A stretch of DNA of 6,149 bases from Planctomycetaceae bacterium (lineage in GTDB: Bacteria; Planctomycetota; Phycisphaerae; Phycisphaerales; SM1A02). The position numbers and the translations under genes are program-made. Positions 1-6,131 of this stretch are shown here, piece after piece. The DNA is taken from contig CANHFL010000079.1 in NCBI GenBank assembly GCA_947459855.1, positions 1 through 6,149 on the forward strand, read 5' to 3'. The notes below the pieces were generated by a model, which was given only the letters and a program-made list of their open reading frames with translations, did no database searches and had not been told where the DNA came from. Position 1 is the stretch's first letter. Every line of letters starts with the position of its first letter.

Positions 1-76
1 AGAGGACTCGAACCTCCAAGGGATTGCTCCCACCAGCACCTCAAGCTGGCGCGTCTGCCAATTCCGCCACCAGGGC
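1..76 (-). tRNA. tRNA-Leu, anticodon GAG (3' end cut by window edge)
   Basis: On the minus strand the gene starts at 76 with acceptor strand GCCCTGG, followed by T and a D-arm of leucine type (GGCGGAATTGGCAGACGC). The anticodon stem CCAGC/GCTGG encloses loop TTGAGGT, so the anticodon is GAG at 42-40, which reads CUC and CUU. A long variable arm at about 18-32 (GGGA/TCCC with loop GCAA) marks a class II tRNA. The T-arm has loop TTCGAGT. The 3' acceptor strand, expected as CCAGGGC, plus discriminator and any CCA, lie beyond position 1. Nothing suggests a pseudogene: all visible stems pair, with one G-U at the base of the T-stem. Confidence 0.97.
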
Positions 77-87
77 ATTGGGGCGAT

Positions 88-109
88 CCCGGTCGGGGTG
101 CCGATCGGG
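88..109. other. Inverted repeat between protease stop and tRNA
   Basis: Arms 88-96 and 101-109 enclose GGTG. As plus-strand RNA this gives nine pairs including one G-U. As minus-strand RNA, the direction of both neighbouring genes, it has a central A-C mismatch (4+4 pairs). No T-tract follows on the minus strand. It could end protease transcription or lie in the tRNA leader, but it may have no function. Confidence 0.3.
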
Positions 110-116
110 GTCGGTC

Positions 117-122
117 AGTATA
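117..122 (-). promoter_or_regulatory. Candidate -10 element (TATACT) for tRNA-Leu
   Basis: TATACT on the minus strand matches the sigma-70 -10 consensus at 5 of 6 positions. It lies 40 bp upstream of the tRNA 5' end, so transcription would start near 110. No -35 hexamer is visible at a 16-18 bp spacing, where the sequence is GC-rich. The same hexamer occurs before smpB at 3141. Confidence 0.4.
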
Positions 123-153
123 GCAGGGGCCGGATGCGCCCCGCCCGCTGCGA

Positions 154-2967
154 TTATCCCCACGATCCCAGCAGGATCCCGAGGTCCGCGCCGGTGACGC
201 TGCCGTCGCCGTTGAGGTCGCCGGGTCCGGCGGTTCCCCAGTTGGCCAGCAGGATCCCGAGGTCGGCGCCGTTGACGATGCCGTCCCCGTTGAGGTCCGC
301 CGGGTTCGCGACGGCACAGCCGACACCGAGGATGCGGAAGTCGTCCAGCGCGGCCTCGACCACCGCGCCGGTCAGGTCGCGTGCCACCCAGCGGAACCTG
401 ACCTGCGCCGTCGGCGTGCCGAAGTCGTTCAGGCGGAAGGTCTTGTCGACCCACGCGCCCGTGTTCTCGCTGACGGTCTCGAGCGCCACCCAGGTGGTCC
501 CGTTGTTGAACGAGACCTCGACGGGCATCGTGTTGGTCGCGGGGTTGCTGCCCGTGTTGTTCGAATACCAGCGCGAGTAGCTCACGAAGACGTGGTCGTA
601 CCCCGTGCAGTTGTAGGTCGCCGAGACCAGCGTGGTCGCGCCGCCGTCGATGTCCGCCTCGCCGACCGCGCCGCCCGCGGTGCCCTGGCCGGTGAACCAG
701 CAGTTCACGCCGGGCGCCGGCGTGCGGTCGTTCTCGGGCTGCGCCGCCGTGCCCAGCGGGTCGCCGCGCACCCAGATGCCGGTCGTGGCGGCGTCTCCCG
801 CGGCGCCCACCACCCAGCCCGTGGGGGCGGTCTCGAAGGTCTCGTTGGCGATGTCGGCGGTGCTTCCCGCGTAGATCGAGGAGTAGCTCGCGGTGGCCGG
901 CGCGCCCACGGGGCTGGTCTGCGCCTGGCCGGCCGTGGTGGTCGCGCCGACGTACCAGCTGGCCGACGTGCCGCACGTGCCGGCGGGCAGCCGGACCGTG
1001 TAGCTGTTGGGCGCGGTCTCGGTCATCGCGTACTCGGTGTAGGTGGTCGCGGTGCCCGCCTTCACGTACAGCTTTCCGCTGCCGCTCGCCGGGACGCCGT
1101 TCACCGCCACCACGTTCACGGCGAGCGTCGTCGTGCCGGTCGGCAGGGCGACCGACGGGATGCCCTGCGGGAAGACGAACGAGAGCAGCTGCAGCGGCGG
1201 GGCGTTCAGGCCGTGCGCGCCGAACGCGCCGGCGATGCCCTGGTAGTTCGGGGTGCCGTTGTTGACGTTGCCGTCGTCGTCGTCCAGCACCAGGAAGTCG
1301 ACGACGATGTCGTCCGCGATCGTGCTGATCGCGCCGTGGAGCAGGATGGAGTTGATGGCGTAGTTCGCCAGCCGCGTCCGGTACGAACCCGGATACGCCG
1401 CCAGCAGGTAGTTGCGCAGGTCCCACACGCAGCCGCTGATCAGCTGGCCGCAGGCGTGGATCGCGCTGCCGCAGCTGGAACAGGCGGTTGCGCTGTACTG
1501 GCAGGTGTTGGACGCGTTGCGGATGCCCGTGCTGCAGGTCTGGAAGCCGATGCCGGTGCGCGGGTCGTCGGCGACCAGCAGTCCGCAGATGTCGCCCATG
1601 CCCTCGCCGTAGGCGCCCTGGCCGCTGCCGCCCTTCTCGACCAGGTTGTGGCCGTACTCGTGGTGCACGACCGTGCCGAAGCCGGTGTTGGCGCATCCGC
1701 CGCCCGCGGCATAGAAGTTGATCGTGCTGGCGCTGTAGTACGCGTTGCAGGTCGACGCGATGTTGTTGTTGATGATGAAGCTGGTGCCCTGCGTCGAGAC
1801 CGTCGGATAGTTGGGAGAGACCGACAGCGTCAGGTCGCGGATGATGTTCGCGTGCCGGTAGGCGTTCACCTGCGAGCGGTCGGTCGCCAGCGCGTTCGTC
1901 GCGTTGAACTGCGGGCTCCACGATCCGCCGTCGGCCACCGACTGGGAAAGCTGCAGCGGGGCGCCCCCGTTGTTCTGCACCGTGAAGAACCGCCCGCCGA
2001 GGGTCGACACGTAGGACGCCGTGCCCGCGATGCCGGGGTGCGTGAAGTTGCCGTTGGCGTCGGCGTAGACCGTCACGCCGCCGGCGACCACGCCCACGTA
2101 CGGCAGCGCGTACGGCGCGACTCCCGCGCAGGTGTCGGCATCGTTGCCCACGGTGGCCTGGCCGGTGATCTGGCCTCCCACGGCGTGGTAGATGCGGCTT
2201 TCCTGGTACAGGATCGTGCCGTCGGCGGCGTCGACCACGAACAGGATGCGCTGGTGGTTCTCGGGGTCCCACGGGCCACCGCCCTCGGCCTCGAACTGCA
2301 CGGCCAGGCGCGGCTCGGCGGCCTGCTTGCGATCGACGCCGGCCCACACGACGTACTGCGCCGGGGTCGTGGTGGGCTGTGATCGGAACGCGTTGAAGGG
2401 CCGACGCGTCCAGATGCGCGCGTCCGGCAGACGGGTCAGGTCCTTGCCTTCGAGCGTCTTCGCGAACTCGCCGACGTCCCACAGCGTGCTCGACGCCAGC
2501 ACCGCGGGGAAGCCGGGCTCGTTGCGCGTCAGCACCAGGAGGTGTGAGCGGAAGACCGGCACGCCGCGCACCTGCTGCGTCCAGTAGACGCCGGTGAACT
2601 TCGCCATGCCCGTCGCCTCGTCGTCCATGATCTGGACCAGGTGTTCGCCGCCCTCGAACGGCCCGATGGGCGCCAGGTCCGCGGCATCGATGCCGAAGAG
2701 CGCAGCGTGCGCACGCAGGAACGACTCGGCGCTCGCGATGGGCGTCGCGCCCGTCGCCAGCGGGCCGTAGACGCGCGCGACCTGGTCGCCCTGGCGCATC
2801 ACGCGGCAGTCGGGGTTGCGCGCCAGGAACGAAGACTCCGCCGCTGCGGCGGAGGGGCGCGCGGCGGTTTCGCCCACGGGCGCGCGGGCCACCTGGGCCG
2901 CTGCGCCGGTGGCGAGCAGGCAGGCGATGGATGCTGCGGCGAGGACGGTGGCGGATCGGGTGCGCAT
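154..2967 (-). CDS. Secreted zinc metalloprotease (gluzincin, M36/fungalysin-like) with C-terminal dockerin-like repeats
   Basis: The product is a 937-residue exported protein, probably an extracellular endopeptidase. The chosen ATG begins a signal peptide: basic MRTR, a hydrophobic stretch at about 6-21, and a likely cleavage after AAA at 22-24. Residues about 75-150 resemble an FTP propeptide (W129…GVPVF at 135-139), and about 215-265 look PepSY-like (VVDAADGTI). The zinc site is H436-E437-Y438-G439-H440 with E455 of GEGMGD as probable third ligand and D459 behind it. A cysteine-rich stretch starts near C478. NNGTPNY at 569-575 resembles the end of the catalytic domain in related proteins. 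Residues about 708-880 form a beta-rich, jelly-roll-like domain, and 889-937 hold two dockerin-like calcium repeats. The open frame extends far upstream of this ATG, but that part antisense-overlaps smpB. The exact MEROPS family is uncertain; the HExxH-to-E gap is only 15 residues. Confidence 0.87.
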   Translation of the reverse strand: MRTRSATVLAAASIACLLATGAAAQVARAPVGETAARPSAAAAESSFLARNPDCRVMRQGDQVARVYGPLATGATPIASAESFLRAHAALFGIDAADLAPIGPFEGGEHLVQIMDDEATGMAKFTGVYWTQQVRGVPVFRSHLLVLTRNEPGFPAVLASSTLWDVGEFAKTLEGKDLTRLPDARIWTRRPFNAFRSQPTTTPAQYVVWAGVDRKQAAEPRLAVQFEAEGGGPWDPENHQRILFVVDAADGTILYQESRIYHAVGGQITGQATVGNDADTCAGVAPYALPYVGVVAGGVTVYADANGNFTHPGIAGTASYVSTLGGRFFTVQNNGGAPLQLSQSVADGGSWSPQFNATNALATDRSQVNAYRHANIIRDLTLSVSPNYPTVSTQGTSFIINNNIASTCNAYYSASTINFYAAGGGCANTGFGTVVHHEYGHNLVEKGGSGQGAYGEGMGDICGLLVADDPRTGIGFQTCSTGIRNASNTCQYSATACSSCGSAIHACGQLISGCVWDLRNYLLAAYPGSYRTRLANYAINSILLHGAISTIADDIVVDFLVLDDDDGNVNNGTPNYQGIAGAFGAHGLNAPPLQLLSFVFPQGIPSVALPTGTTTLAVNVVAVNGVPASGSGKLYVKAGTATTYTEYAMTETAPNSYTVRLPAGTCGTSASWYVGATTTAGQAQTSPVGAPATASYSSIYAGSTADIANETFETAPTGWVVGAAGDAATTGIWVRGDPLGTAAQPENDRTPAPGVNCWFTGQGTAGGAVGEADIDGGATTLVSATYNCTGYDHVFVSYSRWYSNNTGSNPATNTMPVEVSFNNGTTWVALETVSENTGAWVDKTFRLNDFGTPTAQVRFRWVARDLTGAVVEAALDDFRILGVGCAVANPADLNGDGIVNGADLGILLANWGTAGPGDLNGDGSVTGADLGILLGSWG
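169..297 (-). repeat. 78-bp tandem repeat encoding two dockerin-like motifs
   Basis: Segments 169-219 and 247-297 match at 47 of 51 bases with a period of 78 bp (26 codons). They encode residues 891-911 and 917-937 of the protease, each with the calcium-loop pattern D-x-N-x-D-G-x-V-x-G-x-D followed by LGILL and WG. The second ends at the last residue. In type I dockerins such paired loops bind cohesins; in planctomycete secreted proteins the partner is not established. Confidence 0.85.
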
Positions 2968-2970
2968 GTG

Positions 2971-2983
2971 CCTTCGTTTCTCC
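2971..2983 (-). promoter_or_regulatory. Weak ribosome binding site candidates for the protease
   Basis: On the minus strand GGAG (2983-2980) lies 12 nt and GAAGG (2975-2971) 3 nt before the ATG. Neither spacing is ideal. The start rests mainly on the signal peptide that follows it. Confidence 0.35.
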
Positions 2984-3047
2984 GGGATCGGCCGTTTCGT
3001 GTGGCGGCCACAGTCGAACCCGCCCTCGTGGCGCGGGTCCTTGTCTG

Positions 3048-3076
3048 ATTGTTCTACGGACCTTGGGCCCTGGCAA
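3048..3076 (-). promoter_or_regulatory. Candidate sigma-70 promoter for the protease
   Basis: On the minus strand TTGCCA (3076-3071, 5 of 6 to TTGACA) is followed after exactly 17 bp by AACAAT (3053-3048, 4 of 6 to TATAAT). Transcription would begin near 3041, giving a leader of about 74 nt. A 10-bp palindrome CTCCGCGGAG (3077-3086) abuts the -35 and could be an operator; that is speculation. Confidence 0.35.
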
Positions 3077-3109
3077 CTCCGCGGAGGGCCGAATTCCGAC
3101 CCAAATTCC

Positions 3110-3137
3110 GGGCGTGGGTGGGGGGCGGGGGGGAGGG
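3110..3137 (+). other. G-quadruplex-capable G-tract run upstream of smpB
   Basis: Five runs of three or more G (3110-3112, 3116-3118, 3120-3125, 3127-3133, 3135-3137) are separated by gaps of 1-3 nt, which meets the usual G3+N1-7 quadruplex pattern. The run ends 3 bp before the TATACT hexamer, so it occupies the place where a -35 element would lie, on the non-template strand of smpB. Confidence 0.6.
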
Positions 3138-3140
3138 TCC

Positions 3141-3146
3141 TATACT
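3141..3146 (+). promoter_or_regulatory. Candidate -10 element (TATACT) for smpB
   Basis: TATACT ends 10 nt before the smpB ATG. A start about 7 nt downstream would leave a leader of only some 4 nt. This agrees with the absence of a clear Shine-Dalgarno sequence; only a weak GGA at 3148-3150 is present. No -35 hexamer is visible. The smpB message may therefore be nearly leaderless. Confidence 0.4.
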
Positions 3147-3156
3147 CGGACCTTTC

Positions 3157-3642
3157 ATGGCCGGAAAGTCCGATGGTGAACGTCCCAACGAGCCGGTGAT
3201 CGAGAATCGCCAGGCCCGGCACGACTACGCCATCGAGGACACCCTTGAGTGCGGGATCGAGCTCTTGGGTACCGAGATCAAGAGCGTCCGGGCCTCCAAG
3301 GTGAGCCTGGGCGAGGGCTACGTCAGCGCGCAGGCCGAGCCGCCGGCGCTCAGCCTGCACTCGGTGCACATCGCCGAGTACCCGCCCGCCGGGAAGGCCT
3401 CGCAGCACCCGCCCGTCCGCGTACGCCGCCTGCTGGCGCACAAGAAGGAGATCCGCAAGCTCGCCGAGCAGGTCAAGAAGAAGGGCGTGACCATCGTGCC
3501 CCTCAAGATCTACTTCAAGGACGGCCGCGCGAAGCTCCTGGTGGGGATCGGCGTGGGCCGCAAGGCGGCCGACAAGCGGCAGGCGATCGCAGCGCGCGAG
3601 ATGAAGCGCGACATCGACCGCGCGATGCACAAGCGACGGTAG
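3157..3642 (+). CDS. smpB: SsrA-binding protein SmpB
   Basis: This 161-residue cytoplasmic protein binds the tRNA-like domain of tmRNA and delivers it to stalled ribosomes in trans-translation. The family signature is clear: NRQARHDYAIED at 17-28, GIELLGTEIKSVR at 33-45, HKKEIRKL in the middle, VTIVPLKIYF from 111, and DKR at 139-141, followed by a basic C-terminal tail ending HKRR, which in SmpB enters the ribosomal mRNA channel. The length is normal for the family (about 150-165). The frame is open upstream to 3049, but the ATG at 3157 gives the family's usual N-terminus. It diverges from the protease gene and precedes shc by 104 bp. No tmRNA gene is visible in this window. Confidence 0.98.
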   Translation: MAGKSDGERPNEPVIENRQARHDYAIEDTLECGIELLGTEIKSVRASKVSLGEGYVSAQAEPPALSLHSVHIAEYPPAGKASQHPPVRVRRLLAHKKEIRKLAEQVKKKGVTIVPLKIYFKDGRAKLLVGIGVGRKAADKRQAIAAREMKRDIDRAMHKRR

Positions 3643-3653
3643 GAGGGGGGTGC

Positions 3654-3677
3654 GATCGGCGGTCCCGGACGCCGATC
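3654..3677 (+). terminator. GC-rich hairpin after smpB, possible terminator
   Basis: GATCGGC (3654-3660) and GCCGATC (3671-3677) are perfect inverted arms, and GTC/GAC inside the loop can extend the stem past one bulged base. It begins 12 nt after the smpB stop. There is no T-tract, so intrinsic termination is uncertain; it could also be a regulatory site ahead of shc. Confidence 0.4.
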
Positions 3678-3728
3678 CGGGGCGGGATGCCTCGGGCGGA
3701 CGCTGGGCGATCCCCGTGCGGGTGCCCG

Positions 3729-3734
3729 TAGACT
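3729..3734 (+). promoter_or_regulatory. Candidate -10 element (TAGACT) for shc
   Basis: TAGACT ends 12 nt before the shc ATG, which has no Shine-Dalgarno sequence (GCGCGGTCCGCC precedes it). The arrangement mirrors smpB and would give a leader of about 6 nt. No -35 is visible. Read-through from smpB remains possible. Confidence 0.3.
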
Positions 3735-3746
3735 GCGCGGTCCGCC

Positions 3747-5798
3747 ATGACGACCCCCGATCGCCAGACGCTCGAGACCCTCGCCCGTACCGCCGCGGAC
3801 GCACTTGCCGCCCTGAAGGGCCTGCAGCGGCCGGACGGGCACTGGTGCGCCGAGCTCGAGGGCGACTCGATCCTGCAGAGCGAGTACCTGCTCATGAAGT
3901 GGATCCTGGGGCAGGAGCGCCAGCCCATGGCCGACGGCCGCGACGGCCACGAGACGATGCTGAAGATCGTCCGCTACATGCGCGGTCAGCAGCGGCCGGA
4001 TGGCGGCTGGGGCCAGTACCCCGGCAGCGCGGTCGACCTGAGCGCGACGGTGAAGGCGTACTTCTGCCTGAAGCTCTACGGCGACAGCCCCGACGCGCCG
4101 CACATGCGCAAGGCGCGCGAGGTGATCCGCGCGATGGGTGGCGCCGAGCGCTGCAACAGCTTCACGAACTTCTACCTGGCCGCGCTGGGGCAGATCGGCT
4201 GGGACGCCGTGCCGGCGATCCCGCCCGAGATCGTGTGGCTCCCCAAGTGGTTCTACTTCCACATGGACCGCATGAGCGCGTGGAGCCGCACGATGATCCT
4301 GCCGCTGGCGATCGTCGCCACGCTGCAGCCGACGCGCCGCCTGGACCCGACGCTCGGGATCGGCGAGCTCTTCGTGAGCGAGCGCGACCGCAACCGCCTG
4401 AAGATGCGCGCGGACACGCCGGCGTTCTGGCGCGTGTTCTTCAAGTGCGTGGACACCGCGCTGAAGGTCGTGGGCCGCACCATCGGCACCGGCCCGCGCA
4501 TGAAGGCGATCCGCGCGTCGTACGACTGGATCCTGGCGCGCGCGTCGCAGGACGCCCCGGCGCCCACCGAGGGCCTTGGCGCGATCTTCCCGCCGATGGT
4601 CTACATCCAGGTGGTCTTCATGGCCCTCGGCGTCAAGCGCAGCGACCCGCTGGTGCAGCGCGCCGAGCGCGACCTGGACGCGTTCTTCATCGAGGAACGC
4701 GACGCGTCCGGCCAGCCCGCGATCCACATCCAGCCGTGCTTCAGCCCGGTGTGGGACACCGGCATCGCCAGCTACGCACTGACCGACTGCGGACTGACCG
4801 CCGCGGGCGACCGCTCGCTGGAGCGCGCCACCGATTGGCTGCGCGCGAAGGAAGTGCGGTGGACCGGCGACTGGGCCGCGAACGTCCGCGCCGGGACGCG
4901 CCCCGCGGGCTGGTTCTTCGAGTACCAGAACGCGTGGTACCCCGACGTCGACGACACCGTGATGGTGGCGATGGCGCTGAAGCGCGCCGGCGGCCCCGAG
5001 AACGAGGCGGCCGCGCGCCGCGGCGTCGAATGGGTCTTCGCGATGCAGTGCGAGGACGGCGGCTGGGCCGCGTTCGACCGCACGACCAACCACCAGGTCT
5101 ACGAGTACGTGCCCTTCGCCGACCACAACGCGATGCAGGATCCGTCGTGCCACGACATCACCGGGCGCACGCTGGAGTGCATGAGCTGGCTGGGCTACCG
5201 CGTCGACAACCCCGCGATCGCCAAGGCCGTCGAGTTCATCAAGGGCCACCAGGAGCCCGAGGGCTGCTTCTGGGGCCGCTGGGGCGTCAACTACATCTAC
5301 GGCACGTGGCAGGCCGTGATCGGCCCGATCCGCTGCGGCGTCCCGCGCACCGAGCCGTGGATCCAGCGCGCGGGCGCGTGGATCAAGAGCGTGCAGAAGG
5401 CCGACGGCAGCTTCGGCGAGACCGCCAACAGCTACGAGGACCGCAGCCTGATGGGCACCGGTCCCAGCACCGCCAGCCAGACCGCGTGGGCGGCGATGGT
5501 GCTGCAGGAGGTCTACGGACCGAACGACCCCGACCTGTGGCGCGCGCTCAGCTGGCTGGCGAAGACCCAGCTGCGTCCGGCCGACGCGGCCGATCCCGCG
5601 CTGAACCCCGACGGCGACCCCGCCGGCGGCTGGGTCGAGACCGAGTTCACCGGCACCGGCTTCCCGAAGGTCTTCTACCTGCGCTACCACCTGTACCGGC
5701 ACTACTTCCCGCTGATGGCGATCGGCCGCGCGCTGGCGGCGCACGGCATCGCGGTGCCCACGGCCGCGCGCCCGGCCCGCGAACCCGTCACGGCGTGA
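3747..5798 (+). CDS. shc: Squalene-hopene cyclase
   Basis: This 683-residue monotopic membrane enzyme cyclises squalene to hopene/hopanol, the committed step of hopanoid synthesis. The protonating motif is D400-V-D402-D403, in YPDVDDT, as in bacterial squalene cyclases; oxidosqualene cyclases carry DCTAE here instead. QW-type repeats are visible at 27-33 (QRPDGHW), 82-88 (QRPDGGW), 434-440 (QCEDGGW), 502-512 (QEPEG…W) and 550-557 (QKADGSFG). Further family blocks are VDLSATVKAYF, WGVNYIYGTW at 512-521 and TGTGFPKVFYLRYHLYRHYFP near the C-terminus. The length is typical (630-720) and no catalytic block is missing. There is no signal peptide, as expected. No other hopanoid gene lies within the window. 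A start at the SD-like AGGAGG of 3641 would be in another frame and is rejected. The enzyme may make hopene, hopanol or both; this cannot be told from sequence. Confidence 0.97.
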   Translation: MTTPDRQTLETLARTAADALAALKGLQRPDGHWCAELEGDSILQSEYLLMKWILGQERQPMADGRDGHETMLKIVRYMRGQQRPDGGWGQYPGSAVDLSATVKAYFCLKLYGDSPDAPHMRKAREVIRAMGGAERCNSFTNFYLAALGQIGWDAVPAIPPEIVWLPKWFYFHMDRMSAWSRTMILPLAIVATLQPTRRLDPTLGIGELFVSERDRNRLKMRADTPAFWRVFFKCVDTALKVVGRTIGTGPRMKAIRASYDWILARASQDAPAPTEGLGAIFPPMVYIQVVFMALGVKRSDPLVQRAERDLDAFFIEERDASGQPAIHIQPCFSPVWDTGIASYALTDCGLTAAGDRSLERATDWLRAKEVRWTGDWAANVRAGTRPAGWFFEYQNAWYPDVDDTVMVAMALKRAGGPENEAAARRGVEWVFAMQCEDGGWAAFDRTTNHQVYEYVPFADHNAMQDPSCHDITGRTLECMSWLGYRVDNPAIAKAVEFIKGHQEPEGCFWGRWGVNYIYGTWQAVIGPIRCGVPRTEPWIQRAGAWIKSVQKADGSFGETANSYEDRSLMGTGPSTASQTAWAAMVLQEVYGPNDPDLWRALSWLAKTQLRPADAADPALNPDGDPAGGWVETEFTGTGFPKVFYLRYHLYRHYFPLMAIGRALAAHGIAVPTAARPAREPVTA

Positions 5799-5834
5799 GG
5801 AAATTGGGTCCGGGATAGCCCTGTACCGATTTCC
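5799..5834 (+). terminator. Quasi-palindrome directly after shc stop, possible terminator
   Basis: Arms 5799-5814 and 5819-5834 are inverted copies matching at 12 of 16 positions, plus one G-U pair in RNA, around ATAG. The outer nine pairs (GGAAATTGG with CCGATTTCC) are nearly perfect. It begins at the base after the shc stop codon. No T-tract follows. The right arm is also the left terminal repeat of the element at 5818-6149, so two pairings compete for it. Confidence 0.45.
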
Positions 5835-5835
5835 G
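5818..5835. repeat. Left 18-bp terminal inverted repeat
   Basis: The sequence GCCCTGTACCGATTTCCG is the exact reverse complement of 6132-6149. It starts 19 bp after the shc stop codon. Confidence 0.9.
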
Positions 5836-6035
5836 AGTGTTCAAGACACTGGCGCATGACCGCGCCCTTTCGCTGCGCTTGGCCCCCTCCTCCGCGAACT
5901 TCCTCGCTCCACCAGGTTCCGCTCGTCATCTTCGTCGGCCGATTCGGCGCGTGGCACGACCCGAGGAGTGTTCGAATCGTGGTACGCGTGCCTCATGGCC
6001 TCGTACGTCGCTCCGGAGGAGGCCAATGCTCGCTG

Positions 6036-6082
6036 CGGGCGCTCGCAACCCGACGTTCCGAGCGTCTCAAGGCGAGCGCCCG
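6036..6082. repeat. Perfect 11-bp stem inside the 3' element
   Basis: CGGGCGCTCGC (6036-6046) and GCGAGCGCCCG (6072-6082) pair perfectly around a 25-nt loop, in which GACG (6052-6055) and CGTC (6063-6066) form a smaller inner stem. It sits just inside the right subterminal repeat and makes the element asymmetric, since no equivalent is seen in the left half. Confidence 0.7.
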
Positions 6083-6131
6083 GAGCACGGCGCAAGGGCG
6101 CGGTGACAAGCAGGTGCCTTCGGCCATGCCC

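Noticed and set aside
592..2382. Plus-strand open frame of 596 codons antisense to the protease
   Set aside because: Low-complexity Arg/Ala/Val-rich translation without any family motif; shadow of the protease in high-GC DNA.
41..3076. Minus-strand open frame of 1011 codons overlapping the protease
   Set aside because: It runs in another frame of the same strand, is extremely Arg/Pro/Gly-rich and runs into the tRNA gene. The overlapping frame has a signal peptide, zinc site and dockerin-like repeats, so this one is a GC-driven shadow.
3510..5744. Minus-strand open frame of 744 codons antisense to shc and the end of smpB
   Set aside because: The translation is repetitive in Ala, Arg, Val and His, shows no family motif, and overlaps two firmly identified genes.
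3747..5798. Oxidosqualene (sterol) cyclase rather than squalene-hopene cyclase
   Set aside because: Sterol cyclases occur in some planctomycetes, but the catalytic motif here is DVDD, not DCTAE.
3650..5818. Plus-strand frame of 722 codons starting GTG behind AGGAGG (3641-3646)
   Set aside because: The Shine-Dalgarno-like sequence is tempting, but it overlaps the smpB stop codon, the spacing is only 3 nt, and the product is an Arg/Pro-rich shadow of shc in another frame.
5837..6106. Small ORFs inside the 3' element (89 codons plus, 84 codons minus)
   Set aside because: They overlap each other on opposite strands, lack ribosome binding sites, include the inverted repeats and match no family I know.
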